A stretch of DNA of 64,000 nt from CAVSUR01 sp963846005 (GCA_963846005.1 CAWJUH010000002.1:540544-604543), one strand, 5' to 3'; positions 17,787 to 29,894 are shown, counted from the stretch's first letter. Made by a program: numbers and translations. The notes: generated by a model not told the origin, from the sequence alone.

Positions 17787-18506
17787 ATGGCGGGCAGTGC
17801 CGGGACCGGTACGCAGCACGCGGACTCGCCCGAGCAGCCGGAGCCCATCAGGACGCTGATCGTCGACGACCACGCCCTGTTCCGCCGCGGGCTGGAGATG
17901 GTGCTGGGCGCGGAGTCCGACATCGAGCTGGTCGGCGAGGCCAGCGACGGCGCCGAGGCGGTGCAGAAGGCCGCGGAGTTCCTGCCCGACGTGGTGCTGA
18001 TGGACATCCGGATGCCGCGCAGCACCGGCATCGAGGCCTGCCGCGCGATGAAGGACGCGGCCCCCAGCGCCAAGATCGTCATTCTGACCAACAGCGACGA
18101 GGAAGAGGACCTGTTCGAGGCGATCCGGGCCGGCGCCAGCGGCTACCTGCTGAAGGACATCCCGCTGGACGAGGTGGCGGGCGCCGTGCGCGCCGTGCAC
18201 GGCGGCCAGTCGCTGATCAACCCCTCGATGGCCGCCAAGCTGCTGACCGAGTTCGCCAGCCTGGCCCGCCGGGACGCCGGGGACCGGGCCGAGCAGGTCC
18301 CCGCGCCCAGGCTGACCGAGCGCGAGATGCAGGTGCTCAAGCTCATCGCCCGCGGCATGAACAACCGCGACATCGCCGGGGAGCTGTACATCTCCGAGAA
18401 CACGGTCAAGAACCACGTCCGCAACATCCTGGAGAAGCTGCAGATCCACTCCCGGATGGAGGCGGTCATGGTCGCGGTCCGGGACAAGCTGATCGAGCTG
18501 GGCTGA
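17787..18506 (+). CDS. NarL/LuxR-family response regulator
   Basis: A 239-residue regulator. The receiver domain has IRTLIVDDHALFRRGLEMVL, phospho-acceptor Asp73 in VVLMDIRMPRSTG and Lys in GYLLKDIPLDEV. The C-terminal LuxR helix-turn-helix is LTEREMQVLKLIARGMNNRDIAGELYISENTVKNHVRNIL, cited here by its first and last residues near 168-207. ATG 17787 lies seven bases after a strong AGGAGGT (17773-17779) and is preferred to the GTG three bases upstream. No histidine kinase gene is adjacent. An orphan NarL-type regulator next to hpf is a recurring actinobacterial arrangement. Its targets cannot be read from this sequence. Confidence 0.92.
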   Translation: MAGSAGTGTQHADSPEQPEPIRTLIVDDHALFRRGLEMVLGAESDIELVGEASDGAEAVQKAAEFLPDVVLMDIRMPRSTGIEACRAMKDAAPSAKIVILTNSDEEEDLFEAIRAGASGYLLKDIPLDEVAGAVRAVHGGQSLINPSMAAKLLTEFASLARRDAGDRAEQVPAPRLTEREMQVLKLIARGMNNRDIAGELYISENTVKNHVRNILEKLQIHSRMEAVMVAVRDKLIELG

Positions 18507-18550
18507 TCCAGGCACGCCATCCGATCTCAGCCTGCCATCCGCCGCCGGGG

Positions 18551-19777
18551 TCAGGCCGCTCCGAGACCCGCCAGCGCAGAGCGCAGCCGCGGCTCCAGCC
18601 GGGCCGGGGTGACCTGGCCGAGTTGCACGCTGTCGCAGTCGACCCAGGCCGCGGCCTCGGCCAGCGCCCGGGCCATCGGCTCGGCCGCCCAGGCCGCGTC
18701 CAGCGACAGCTTGCGCGCGACCAGCGTGCGGCCCGACCGGGCCGGGTCGACCCGGCCGGCCAGCCGCCCCCGGGCCAGCAGCGGCATCGTGAAGTAGCCG
18801 TGCACCCGCTTGGCGGCCGGCACGTAGGCCTCCAGGCTGTGCTCGAAGCCGAAGGTCCGCAAGGTCCGCTTGCGGTCCCACACCAGCGAGTCGAACGGGG
18901 ACAGCAGCGTGACCCGCGGCCGCCCGGGCTCGCTGCCGCCGGCCAGCGCGGCCGGGTCGGCCCAGCCGGGCACCCCGGGCCCGGCTGCGCTGCCCACGGT
19001 GACCGGGACCAGACCGGCCGCCAGCGCCGCGTCGTCCGCCGACAGCGCCACCGGTTCCTGCCGGCTGCCGTAGCGCACCCGCTGGTAGTCGGCCAGATCG
19101 GAGCGGGTGACCACGCCGAGCGCCCGGCCGGCGACCGCGGCCAGCCGGGTCAGGCAGTCCGCCTCGGACGGCCGGGCCGCCAGCAGCGACGGCGGCAGCA
19201 CCCGCTCGGGCAGGTCGTAGACCCGCCGCCAGCCGTCCCGGCGGGAGCAGATCACCTCGCCGATGTCCAGCAGCCGCTCCACCGCGATCTTGGTCTCGGA
19301 CCAGTCCCACCACGGGCCGCCGTTCTTGGCCCCGCCCAGCCCGGTCGCGGTCAGCGGGCCCTCGGCCCGGATCCGGGCCAGCACCTGCGCGCAGGCCGCG
19401 GCGCTGACCTGGTGCCAGCGCTTCTCCGCGGCCCGCATCCGGCGCCGCCGGAACTCGTAGTACGGCCACTCCTCGATCGGCAGCACGCAGGCGGCGTGCG
19501 ACCAGTACTCGAACGCGCCGGGCTGGCGCGGGTTCCAGTAGGCTCGCTCGACCCGGTCCCGGCCGACCGGCCCGAGCCGGGCGTAGGCGACCAGCTCGTG
19601 CGAGCGCGCCAGCACGCTGATCGTGTCGAGCTGGACCGCCCCCAGCCGCCGCAGCAGGGCGGGCACGCCGCCGCGCCTGGCCTCGGTGCCGGTCAGTCCC
19701 TGGGCCCGCAGGATCAGCCGCCGGGCGTCGTCAGCCGTGAGGCTGAGCTGGGGTGCCGGCCCGCTCGCAATCGCCAC
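18551..19777 (-). CDS. Winged-helix DNA-binding protein, YcaQ/AlkX family (interstrand crosslink glycosylase-like)
   Basis: A 408-residue member of the DUF1006/winged-helix family that includes the E. coli interstrand-crosslink DNA glycosylase YcaQ. Recognisable segments are ADDARRLILRAQGLTG, LRRLGAVQLDTISVLARSHE and WNPRQPGAFEYWSHAACVLP (a typical family signature). Others are WWDWSETKIAVERLLDIGEV, LLSPFDSLVWDRKRTLRTFG and KRVHGYFTMPLLARGRLAGR. The QLDTI and FDSLVWDR motifs are the best-conserved parts. DNA repair is the likely role, but actinobacterial paralogues are often not tested. It converges on the response regulator with 44 bases between. Confidence 0.85.
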   Translation of the reverse strand: MAIASGPAPQLSLTADDARRLILRAQGLTGTEARRGGVPALLRRLGAVQLDTISVLARSHELVAYARLGPVGRDRVERAYWNPRQPGAFEYWSHAACVLPIEEWPYYEFRRRRMRAAEKRWHQVSAAACAQVLARIRAEGPLTATGLGGAKNGGPWWDWSETKIAVERLLDIGEVICSRRDGWRRVYDLPERVLPPSLLAARPSEADCLTRLAAVAGRALGVVTRSDLADYQRVRYGSRQEPVALSADDAALAAGLVPVTVGSAAGPGVPGWADPAALAGGSEPGRPRVTLLSPFDSLVWDRKRTLRTFGFEHSLEAYVPAAKRVHGYFTMPLLARGRLAGRVDPARSGRTLVARKLSLDAAWAAEPMARALAEAAAWVDCDSVQLGQVTPARLEPRLRSALAGLGAA

Positions 19778-19864
19778 GAGCGACAGCGTAACCAGCAGGT
19801 ACGACAGTCACCGGCCGGGGAAGCCGGCCGGAGGGCGGGAGGGAGAGCCGGAAGGCGGGTGGCT

Positions 19865-20170
19865 TTAGTACCAGTCCTCGAAGATGTTGGTGGACAGGGC
19901 GAGCAGCCCGCCGAGCACGACGACGCCGACGGCCACCCAGAACAGCCACCAGGTCGGGCCGAAGATCAGGGCCAGCCCGCCGACCACGAACGCGACCATG
20001 ATCAGCGACACCGCGACCCACGAGACCGGACGGCCGTGGAAGGACGGATGGGGCTGGTCGGCCTGCGCTTCGGCGTGGATGGCGGCGGTGCGGCTCGCGC
20101 CCGGGTCGGTGAGCATGCCCGGCTGCTGCGCGGTTCCGCCCGCGGGACCGGGGTCTGCCGGGTTCGCCAT
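19865..20170 (-). CDS. Small HGxxPAAW-like membrane protein
   Basis: A 101-residue protein beginning at ATG 20170, with RBS-like GGAGAGGAGCG just upstream. A polar N-terminus of about 45 residues ends in FHGRPVSWVAVSLIMVAFVV, which matches the HGxxPAAW signature of a small actinobacterial membrane family, although PAA is replaced by PVS here. Two helices follow (VAVSLIMVAFVVGGLALIFG and WWLFWVAVGVVVLGGLLAL), with a short tail NIFEDWY. Function is unknown. It diverges from secA. A longer reading from 20281 is possible but lacks a Shine-Dalgarno. Confidence 0.8.
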   Translation of the reverse strand: MANPADPGPAGGTAQQPGMLTDPGASRTAAIHAEAQADQPHPSFHGRPVSWVAVSLIMVAFVVGGLALIFGPTWWLFWVAVGVVVLGGLLALSTNIFEDWY

Positions 20171-20401
20171 GCGCCGCTCCTCTCCTTGGCGTGATATGAC
20201 CCTACCGAATATTGGTGCGGAAGAGCCCGCCGCGGCCCCCGCGGGCGCCCGGCCGGCCCGCGCGGCTCCGCGCAGCCGCACATCTCGCCTACCATGACTA
20301 TGAGCATGTCGGGCCGGCCTGCCGCGGGCGCAGCGCCCGGTCAGCGCGGGCCGCAGCGCCCGGTCAGCAAGCCAGACGATCCGCGAGGAGCGTTACCGCA
20401 A

Positions 20402-23468
<3,067 letters not shown>

Positions 23469-23544
23469 CCGGCCGCTACGGGGCCTAGCTATGCCTCCGG
23501 CTCGCTCCCGCCCTGAGAGGCCGAGAGCCGGGGCGCAGGCTCAC

Positions 23545-23586
23545 ATCGCGGCTCAGGCGGCCTCAATCGCGGCTCAGGCGGCCTCG
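23545..23586. repeat. Two-copy 21-bp tandem repeat at the secA 3' flank
   Basis: Two adjacent 21-bp copies (23545-23565 and 23566-23586) share ATCGCGGCTCAGGCGGCCTC. They span the stop region of the minus-strand Rv3235-like gene, so the repeat is partly intergenic and partly encodes its last residues. Origin by simple duplication is likely; no regulatory role is evident. Confidence 0.8.
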
Positions 23587-24494
23587 ACCGCGGTGCACAG
23601 CCAGCCTGGCCCGCGGGTTCGCGCCTGCGGCCCGGTAGCTTCCGGTCCCGGGGCCTGCGGCTCCGCCCGTTCCAGCCGGATCGCGAGCACCCGCAGGTGC
23701 GGGCCGAAGCTCACGACGACCGTCAGCTCGACCACATCCTCGGCTGGACGGGTGGTGATCACCCGCCGGAGCCGCGGCTGGCGGCCGGCGGTCAGCGCGG
23801 GCCCGAGCTGGCGGATGCGCTGTCGGGACTGCGCGGTGGTCCAGGGCGTGATCTGCCGGGCCGGCCGTGATCCGGCCAGCGTCTCGGCCAGGACCTGCGC
23901 GAACTGGCTCGGCCAGCGGTCGGCCTCGGCCGTTCCGCGGCCCGGGCCCGGGCCGGTTTCAGTCCGCGCAGCCGGCGCCGCGGCGCCTGGGCCCGGTTTA
24001 GCCTGGCCGGGCTCAGCCTGGCCGGGCTCAGCATGGCCGGGCTCAGCCTGGCCGGAATCGGCCCGGCCGCGCTCAGCCCAGCCCAGCCCGGGCTGCCCGC
24101 CGGCCACCAGCGCGACCGGACGGTGGCGTGCCGGGCGCCCTGCGGCGTCGCGCCCGCTGCCAGCACCGGGGACGGGAACCGGCTCGTCGTCGAACGGCGG
24201 CGCCGCCGCGGGCACATCGTGGGCCCGTATCTGCCCGGCGGCCGGCCCGTCCCGGCCGGCCGCCGGGCGGGCCGCAGGATCTGACCACGGCACGCTCGCC
24301 ACCGCGTCGGGCAGCGGGTGCCGCCGGCCGGGGGAGCGGACCCGGCGGGGTGAGCGGCGGTCCGGCGACGGGCCGTCCGGGCCGTCCGGCGGTAACTTTC
24401 CGCGGCCGCGGCGGGCGGGATCGCCGCCGCTCGCGGCGCCTTGGCGGGCGGAACGGCCGGGACTGTCGGGCACGCGCGGCGGCTCTTCCGTCAT
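23574..24494 (-). CDS. Rv3235-like protein (DUF6459-type)
   Basis: Roughly 306 residues from ATG 24494. The first two thirds are disordered and Pro/Arg/Gly-rich, with a short direct repeat around AEPGQAEPGQ. The C-terminal 110 residues form the conserved domain: RWPSQFAQVLAETLAGSRPA, RQITPWTTAQSRQRIRQLGP, then a beta strand pair with VVELTVVVSFGPHLRVLAIR, and a terminal WLCTAVEAA. This matches the Rv3235 family, usually located near secA in actinobacteria, as here. Function is unknown. The start is uncertain because no clear RBS precedes either 24494 or a GTG at 24524. Confidence 0.75.
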   Translation of the reverse strand: MTEEPPRVPDSPGRSARQGAASGGDPARRGRGKLPPDGPDGPSPDRRSPRRVRSPGRRHPLPDAVASVPWSDPAARPAAGRDGPAAGQIRAHDVPAAAPPFDDEPVPVPGAGSGRDAAGRPARHRPVALVAGGQPGLGWAERGRADSGQAEPGHAEPGQAEPGQAKPGPGAAAPAARTETGPGPGRGTAEADRWPSQFAQVLAETLAGSRPARQITPWTTAQSRQRIRQLGPALTAGRQPRLRRVITTRPAEDVVELTVVVSFGPHLRVLAIRLERAEPQAPGPEATGPQARTRGPGWLCTAVEAA

Positions 24495-24530
24495 GGCAGA
24501 TTTTGTACCGGTCCCCGCCGACAATTCCGC

Positions 24531-24573
24531 GGTCGCGGTCGCGGTCGCGGTCGCGGTTTGCGGTCGCGGTCAC
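24531..24573. repeat. GGTCGC hexanucleotide microsatellite
   Basis: Four perfect GGTCGC units at 24531-24554, an interrupted GGTTTG, then two further near-units to 24573. The tract is non-coding, lying just upstream of the Rv3235-like start. Such tracts are prone to slippage; no binding site is implied. Confidence 0.85.
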
Positions 24574-25071
24574 GGCTGTCGCTGTGCCGCGGCCGCGCCG
24601 GGCAGAGGCGGCCGTCCGGCGCCGGGCGCCCGGCAACAGGCCGCCGGTAAATGCCGCGCCATACCGGTGCGGACTCTGGCCGGCTCGCGCGGGGAAATCC
24701 GGATTGCCGCCACCCTAATACCGGTCCCCGGCCGGGTGGCAATACCGGCGCGCTCGCACAATACGGCGTGATGCGCACCGCAATGCCCCGGCGGCGTCAC
24801 TCGCCGCAGTCCGCGGGGTGCCATCCCGAATCGTTCACCACCTGCCGCGGCGGGTGGTGAATAAGCCGCGATCTGCCATGCAGAACAGAACGGGTCACCG
24901 CCGCCGAGACTAAGAAATTGCAGAAATAAAGCCATTACTCCAGCGTGGCGCGTCCGGTGTTGAACCGGTTCCCGCCACAATGAGCCCGTCTGCGGGACGG
25001 CCGGCTTGAACTGGCCGCTTCCCTCGGCGCCGTGAAGAGTTCGGCCACGCTGGTGATAAGGAAGAAACCCG
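24574..25071 (+). other. Intergenic region upstream of the secreted GH25-like protein
   Basis: A 498-bp stretch without a supported gene, noticeably more AT-rich than its surroundings between 24830 and 24960. It holds a perfect 10-bp palindrome, GAACCGGTTC, at 24962-24971 and an RBS-like AAGGAAG before ATG 25072. It probably contains the promoter of the downstream gene, possibly also one for the divergent Rv3235-like gene; no -35/-10 pair is clear. Confidence 0.5.
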
Positions 25072-27156
25072 ATGGGCCTCAAGGCACCTGACCACAGCGC
25101 ACGAGCAGAATCCGGCCGGGCCGGCCGGCGGCACGCCCGCCGCTGGCGGGTGACCGGCCTGGCCGCCGGGGTGACCGCGGCAGCGTTGCTGGGCGCGGCC
25201 GGGCCGGCGGCGGCGCAGAGCGCGCAGCCGGCCAGCCGTGCCGCCCTGGCCGGTCACGGCGGCACATCGGTGCGGGCCTGCGCGCCGTCCCAGCTGCACG
25301 TATCCGTCCCGGCGCAGATCGCCGGGGACCCGACCGAGGGCATGGGCAACCGGGCCTGGAACATCATGCTGCGGCACGTCGCCGGCACCGCCTGCACGAT
25401 TACGGGCTGGCCGCGGCTGTCGGTGCTGACCGCCGCGGGCCTGCCGGCTCCCGTCACCGTGCACGACGTCACGTTCAGCAACCTCGGCCCGGTGCCGAGC
25501 CGCCGCATCACCCTGCATCCCGGCCAGGCCGCGGTGGCCACGGTGACCGGGGCGGCCGCCGTGCACGGCTGCGTCACCCGGTGGCGGCTGCGGCTGACCT
25601 TGCCGTCCGCCGGCCAGGCCATCGCCGTTCCCGAGCCGCCGGCCGTGTTCGTGCCCTGCCTGGGCGGCCAGTTGCGGCTGTCACCGGTGCAGCGGCTGAG
25701 CACGCTGCGCCACGTCATCGGCCGGCTGGGCAAGCCCGCGGCGGTGGCCGCGGCCCACGCGGACCGGGTGGACATGGGCGGGCGGCAGGCTGGCTGCCGG
25801 CTCGGCTCGTTGCGGGCCACGGTGACATCAGTAACCCGCGGCAGCGGTTCGGCGCTCGCGGTGGTGCGGCTGCGCACCACGGGCGGCGCGTGCGTGCTGG
25901 CCGAGACCTGGCCCTCTGTCCGCGTCCGCACCAGCCGCGGGCAGGCTCTGGTGGCCAAGGCCATGCCCGCGCCCGGTTCGCTCACCGCCGCGGCGCGCGC
26001 GCTGACCAGCGTGCCCCGGGGCAAGGGCCGGGCCAGCGCGGTGGCCATCCGGCCCGGGATCGGTGTCTCGGTGCCGGTGCTGCTGCCCGGTCAGGGAACC
26101 GGCCGGTGCGCTCCGGCCCGGTCGGCGACTATCTACCCGACGACCATCGCGCTCGGCGCGAGCCTTTCTGTCCGGCTGCCCGGCTCGCTGAGCCTGTGCG
26201 GGACGCCGCGGGTGCTGCCCTTCGTCGCGGGGCGCCATCAGGCTCAGAACATGCGGTCCTGGGCGTTCGGGGCCACTGGGCAGGCCCGGCCTGACGTGGC
26301 CAAATTCGGCTGGGCCGGCTGGTGGAAGGGCACCGACAGCGCCTACCCGTACGCCTGCGGCACCAGGCCGCCCTACCGGGAGCCGCTCGGCGCCTGCAGC
26401 AACGGCACCGCTGGGTACTACGGCGCCTACATCGGCGAGGTGGGCTCGTTCCAGCGCTGGAACGGCTGCGGCAACGGCCTGAACTGGCTGCAGGGCAACT
26501 ACGACGCGGCGCAGGCCACCGCGGCCGCCAGGAAGGGCCTCGGCGCCGCGGCCTACTGGTTCGCGGCCGGGCCGGGCCGGGACCCGCACTACAACGGCAC
26601 CACCGGCGAGGCTGCCCGGTGGGGCGCCGCGCAGGCCCGCCGGGTCGCGCGGACCGATCTCGGCCTGGGCTTCGACCTGCCGTACGTGTTCATGGACATC
26701 GAGAACAACGGCTCGCCGCCGGACGAGAACGGCTGGAACACCATCTGGGACGGGCCGTGCAGCGGGACGATCCGCGGCGGCTACATCTCGCCGAGCGTGG
26801 ACCTGGCCACCGAGCAGGCCTTCGCGTCCTACGTCTACCGCAACACCAGCTACTACGCCGGCGTCTACAGCGCGGGCGTGGTCGGCTACGGCTCGTGGGG
26901 CGGGATCTTCGGCAGCAAGAACCCGTCCGGTGTCTCCGAGTGGACCTTCGCCAACGAGACCAGCTCGGTGTCGCCGTGGCCGACCAGGTTCCACGGCCCG
27001 GCCACGGCCGCGTTCTTCTCCAACGAGCCGTTCGGCTGCGCGCTGCTGTGGCAGTGGTCAGGCGGCAACGGGGTGCTGAACCGCTTCGGCGGCGACCTCG
27101 ACCAGGTCGATGCCAATCACGTCGGGCTGTGCCCGGGCGACGGTCCGAAGAAGTGA
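25072..27156 (+). CDS. Secreted DUF4232-like / GH25-like TIM-barrel fusion protein
   Basis: A 694-residue exported protein. A basic N-terminus with a hydrophobic stretch (VTGLAAGVTAAALLGAAG) ending in AAAQS looks like a signal peptide. Residues about 60-200 and 225-370 are two Cys-containing beta domains resembling DUF4232 (NIMLRHVAGTACTITGWPRL with HPGQAAVATV, and VRLRTTGGACVLAETWP). The C-terminal 300 residues resemble GH25/DUF1906-type barrels: FGWAGWWKGTD, YYGAYIGEV, AAAYWFAAGPG, YVFMDIENN with a D-x-E pair, YAGVYSAGVVGYG, and a terminal LWQWSGG ... DLDQVDAN. A cell-wall or polysaccharide hydrolase role is inferred. ATG 25072 follows AAGGAAG. Confidence 0.7.
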   Translation: MGLKAPDHSARAESGRAGRRHARRWRVTGLAAGVTAAALLGAAGPAAAQSAQPASRAALAGHGGTSVRACAPSQLHVSVPAQIAGDPTEGMGNRAWNIMLRHVAGTACTITGWPRLSVLTAAGLPAPVTVHDVTFSNLGPVPSRRITLHPGQAAVATVTGAAAVHGCVTRWRLRLTLPSAGQAIAVPEPPAVFVPCLGGQLRLSPVQRLSTLRHVIGRLGKPAAVAAAHADRVDMGGRQAGCRLGSLRATVTSVTRGSGSALAVVRLRTTGGACVLAETWPSVRVRTSRGQALVAKAMPAPGSLTAAARALTSVPRGKGRASAVAIRPGIGVSVPVLLPGQGTGRCAPARSATIYPTTIALGASLSVRLPGSLSLCGTPRVLPFVAGRHQAQNMRSWAFGATGQARPDVAKFGWAGWWKGTDSAYPYACGTRPPYREPLGACSNGTAGYYGAYIGEVGSFQRWNGCGNGLNWLQGNYDAAQATAAARKGLGAAAYWFAAGPGRDPHYNGTTGEAARWGAAQARRVARTDLGLGFDLPYVFMDIENNGSPPDENGWNTIWDGPCSGTIRGGYISPSVDLATEQAFASYVYRNTSYYAGVYSAGVVGYGSWGGIFGSKNPSGVSEWTFANETSSVSPWPTRFHGPATAAFFSNEPFGCALLWQWSGGNGVLNRFGGDLDQVDANHVGLCPGDGPKK

Positions 27157-27710
27157 GCGCGCAGCCGGGCGCCGGGATACACCGGTGACACCACGACCGT
27201 GCTGCCCGCGCAGACCCGCGGCCCGGCCGCGGAGTGCAGCACGGTAGCGGGCCCTCGTCCCGGCGGGGGCGTGACCTGCCAGGACGGCGCGGCACAGCTG
27301 GCTGCCGGCTGCGGCGTGGCGATCAGCAGCGACGCCGTGGCGCTCGCCCCGGGCGCCAGCCGCACCCGGGTGCGCGCGATCGTGAACGCCGCCGTGTCGC
27401 CCTGGCGGCGGATCTTTGCCCCCGCGCGCACCGCGGCCGGGCTGGCGATCACGACGGCCGGCCAGCCGTCGAGCGTGCAGGCGCCGGTCCCGGTGTTGCG
27501 GAACTCCACCGAGGTCACGGTGCCGGGCATGGTCCCGGCCTGGGTGCGCAGGCCGGTCACGCGCAGCGCGCCGGCCGGGCACGTTCCGTGGCCCGGATCG
27601 GCCGCCGGGGAGCCGGGCTGGGCGGGCGCCGCTGCGCTGCCGCAGGCCGCGCAGAAGGCGGCGAGCAGCGCGGCGGCCAGCCCGGTAATGGGCACATAGC
27701 TGCGGCGCAT
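27117..27710 (-). CDS. DUF4232 domain-containing lipoprotein
   Basis: A 197-residue putative lipoprotein starting at ATG 27710. A short basic N-terminus and hydrophobic stretch lead to lipobox AFCAACGS. The mature region resembles DUF4232: CPAGALRVTGLRTQAG, TVTSVEFRNTGTGACTLDGWPAVVI, RVRLAPGASATASLLI, and paired Cys residues in AASCAAPSW and RVCAGSTVVV. It converges on the preceding gene and overlaps its 3' end by 40 bases. Both proteins carry this fold, so the pair probably works in the same envelope process. Function is unknown. Confidence 0.8.
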   Translation of the reverse strand: MRRSYVPITGLAAALLAAFCAACGSAAAPAQPGSPAADPGHGTCPAGALRVTGLRTQAGTMPGTVTSVEFRNTGTGACTLDGWPAVVIASPAAVRAGAKIRRQGDTAAFTIARTRVRLAPGASATASLLIATPQPAASCAAPSWQVTPPPGRGPATVLHSAAGPRVCAGSTVVVSPVYPGARLRAHFFGPSPGHSPT

Positions 27711-27836
27711 GATCCTTGGACGCGCCGCGGCCGCGGGCGGTTGCGCCCGGCGCGGATTGCCGTGATCCGGAATGCGCTGGCCAGGCCGGCTGGTTACCGG
27801 TTTGGGGCCTGCAAGCAATCCATCCAGGAGCTGATC

Positions 27837-29015
27837 GTGTCACTGCCACCGCTGGTCGAGCCGGCTGCCGAGCTGAGCGTCGATGAGGTCAGGCGCTACT
27901 CGCGCCACCTGATCATCCCCGAGATCGGGATGACCGGGCAGAAGCGGCTGAAGAACGCCAGGATCCTGGTCGTGGGCGCGGGCGGCCTCGGTTCCCCGGC
28001 GCTGCTGTACCTGGCCGCCGCGGGCGTCGGCACGCTCGGCGTGGTCGACTTCGACGTGGTCGAGGAGTCCAACCTGCAGCGGCAGGTCATCCACGGCCAG
28101 TCCGACGTCGGCCGGCCCAAGGCCGAGTCCGCCCGCGACGCCATCGCCGAGGTGAACCCGTACGTCACGGTGGTCACCCACATCGAGCGGCTGGATTCCG
28201 ATAACGCGCTGGAGATCTTCGCGCAGTACGACCTGATCGTCGACGGCACCGACAACTTCGCCACCCGCTACCTGGTCAATGACGCCTGCGTGCTGCTGGG
28301 CAAGCCGTATGTGTGGGGCTCCATCTTCCGCTTCGACGGGCAGGCCAGCGTGTTCTGGGCCGAGCACGGCCCGTGCTACCGGTGCCTGTACCCCGAGCCG
28401 CCGCCGCCCGGCATGGTGCCCTCCTGCGCGGAGGGCGGCGTGCTCGGCGTGCTGTGCGCCTCGATCGGGTCGATCCAGGTCAACGAGGCCATCAAGATCA
28501 TTACCGGGGTGGGCGAGCCGCTGGCCGGGCGACTGATGATCTACGACGCGCTGGAGATGAACTACCGCTCGCTGCAGGTGCGCAAGGACCCCGAGTGCCC
28601 GATCTGCGGCAAGAATCCCACTATCACCGGGCTGATCGACTACGAGGAGTTCTGCGGCACCGTGTCCGCGGACGCGCAGCAGGCGGCCTCCGGCTCTACG
28701 ATCACCGCGACCGAGCTGAAGCAGATGCTCGACGCCGGCGACAACATCTACCTGGTCGACGTCCGGGAGCCGAACGAGTACGAGATCGTGTCGATCCCCG
28801 GCGCCACGCTGATCCCCAAGGACAAGTTCCTCACCGGCGAGGCGCTGTCGGGACTGCCGCAGGACAAGCGGATCGTGCTGCACTGCAAGAGCGGCGCGCG
28901 CAGCGCAGAATGCCTGGCCGTGGTGAAGAACGCGGGTTTCTCCGACGCGGTCCACGTCGGCGGCGGCGTACTGGCCTGGGTCAGCCAGGTCGACCCCTCG
29001 CTGCCCGCCTACTGA
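27837..29015 (+). CDS. moeZ: Adenylyltransferase/sulfurtransferase MoeZ (E1-like plus rhodanese)
   Basis: A 392-residue fusion enzyme. The N-terminal ThiF/MoeB domain has the nucleotide-binding VGAGGLGSPALLYLAAAGVG, VVDFDVVEESNLQRQ and DGTDNFATRYLVNDAC. Two CxxC zinc pairs occur (CYRC and CPIC). The C-terminal rhodanese domain ends with active-site Cys in LHCKSGARSAE. MoeZ activates sulfur-carrier proteins by adenylation and then thiocarboxylation, serving molybdopterin, thiamine-type and other sulfur transfer. GTG 27837 has CAGGAG six bases upstream and gives SLPPLVEPAAELS, the classic MoeZ start. No sulfur-carrier gene is adjacent. Confidence 0.93.
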   Translation: MSLPPLVEPAAELSVDEVRRYSRHLIIPEIGMTGQKRLKNARILVVGAGGLGSPALLYLAAAGVGTLGVVDFDVVEESNLQRQVIHGQSDVGRPKAESARDAIAEVNPYVTVVTHIERLDSDNALEIFAQYDLIVDGTDNFATRYLVNDACVLLGKPYVWGSIFRFDGQASVFWAEHGPCYRCLYPEPPPPGMVPSCAEGGVLGVLCASIGSIQVNEAIKIITGVGEPLAGRLMIYDALEMNYRSLQVRKDPECPICGKNPTITGLIDYEEFCGTVSADAQQAASGSTITATELKQMLDAGDNIYLVDVREPNEYEIVSIPGATLIPKDKFLTGEALSGLPQDKRIVLHCKSGARSAECLAVVKNAGFSDAVHVGGGVLAWVSQVDPSLPAY

Positions 29016-29072
29016 GCGGGAGCCTTCGTCACACGGGCTGAACGATTGCGCTGCAGGCCGTAACATTCCGGT

Positions 29073-29894
29073 GTGATAGCGCAGCCCGGATGGGCCGGCG
29101 GTGACGGCCCATCCGCCCCCGGCGAGGCAGCGCAGCCCCGGCCCGGGCCGCGATGGCGGCGCAGCCTGATCGCGGTTGCGCTGCTGCTCGGGCTGTGCGG
29201 GCTGGCCGCGGCCACGGCAGGCGTGGTGAACCAGATCCTGCCGCGGCGCTTCACGGCCGCCCAGCAGCGCCAGATCGAGACCTGGGAGGTCTCGCGCCGG
29301 TGGCGGGCCATGCCGGCGGGCACGATCTTCCCGGCCCGGATCGGCTACCAGGTGACCGGCGCCCAGGTCGGCCTGGCCCGCCCGGTGCCGCTGCACGCCA
29401 GCCGGCTCGGCATCGCCGCGCAGGCGCCCTGCCGGGCGGCCGCCGATCCGGCGACCGCGCGGATCCTGGCCCGCTACGGCTGCCAGGCGGTGCTGCGGGC
29501 CACTTACGTCGACGGCACCGGCAGCCTGGTCGTCACCGTCGGCATCGCCCCGGTGCGCAGCCGCGCGGCCGCGGCCGCCGCGGCCGCCGCCCTCACCGCG
29601 GCGTCCCGGTCCGGCGGCCCGGCGGGCGGGCTGGCGCCGGTGCGCTACCCGGGCACGCTGGCGGCGCGGTTCGGTCCCGCGCAGCGCCAGCTCATGCTGG
29701 CCGGCAGCCAAGGGCCGTACGTGGTCATGTCGGTGGCCGGCTACACCGACGGCCGGCCGCAGGTCAGGCTGTCCGCCGACCCGTACATGACCGACGAGAT
29801 GAACGATTTCGCCACCGGCGTGGCGAACGCGGTCAGCCACCCGCTCGGGCAGCCGCCCGCCGTCCCGCGCTGCCCCGGGGCGCCCGGATGCTGA
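29073..29894 (+). CDS. Single-pass membrane protein of unknown function
   Basis: A 273-residue protein from GTG 29073. A disordered cytoplasmic region of about 30 residues is followed by one helix (LIAVALLLGLCGLAAATAGVV) and an extracytoplasmic domain. The domain contains TWEVSRRWRAMPAGTIFPAR, YQVTGAQVGLARPVPL, two Cys (APCRAA, RYGCQAV), an Ala-rich stretch, and GPYVVMSVAGYTDGRP. No known family is recognised. Its stop lies inside the start of the downstream subtilase gene (ATGCTGA), so the two are translationally coupled and the product is probably its partner or chaperone at the membrane. Confidence 0.75.
   Translation: MIAQPGWAGGDGPSAPGEAAQPRPGPRWRRSLIAVALLLGLCGLAAATAGVVNQILPRRFTAAQQRQIETWEVSRRWRAMPAGTIFPARIGYQVTGAQVGLARPVPLHASRLGIAAQAPCRAAADPATARILARYGCQAVLRATYVDGTGSLVVTVGIAPVRSRAAAAAAAAALTAASRSGGPAGGLAPVRYPGTLAARFGPAQRQLMLAGSQGPYVVMSVAGYTDGRPQVRLSADPYMTDEMNDFATGVANAVSHPLGQPPAVPRCPGAPGC

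Noticed and set aside
16874..20194. Plus-strand 1106-codon frame containing hpf as a giant fusion
   Set aside because: After the HPF domain it runs through the response regulator in another frame and antisense to the YcaQ gene; the extension is low-complexity and not conserved.
29153..29887. In-frame N-terminal extension of the subtilase
   Set aside because: It overlaps the coupled membrane gene in another frame and is Arg-rich. The signal peptide begins at ATG 29888.
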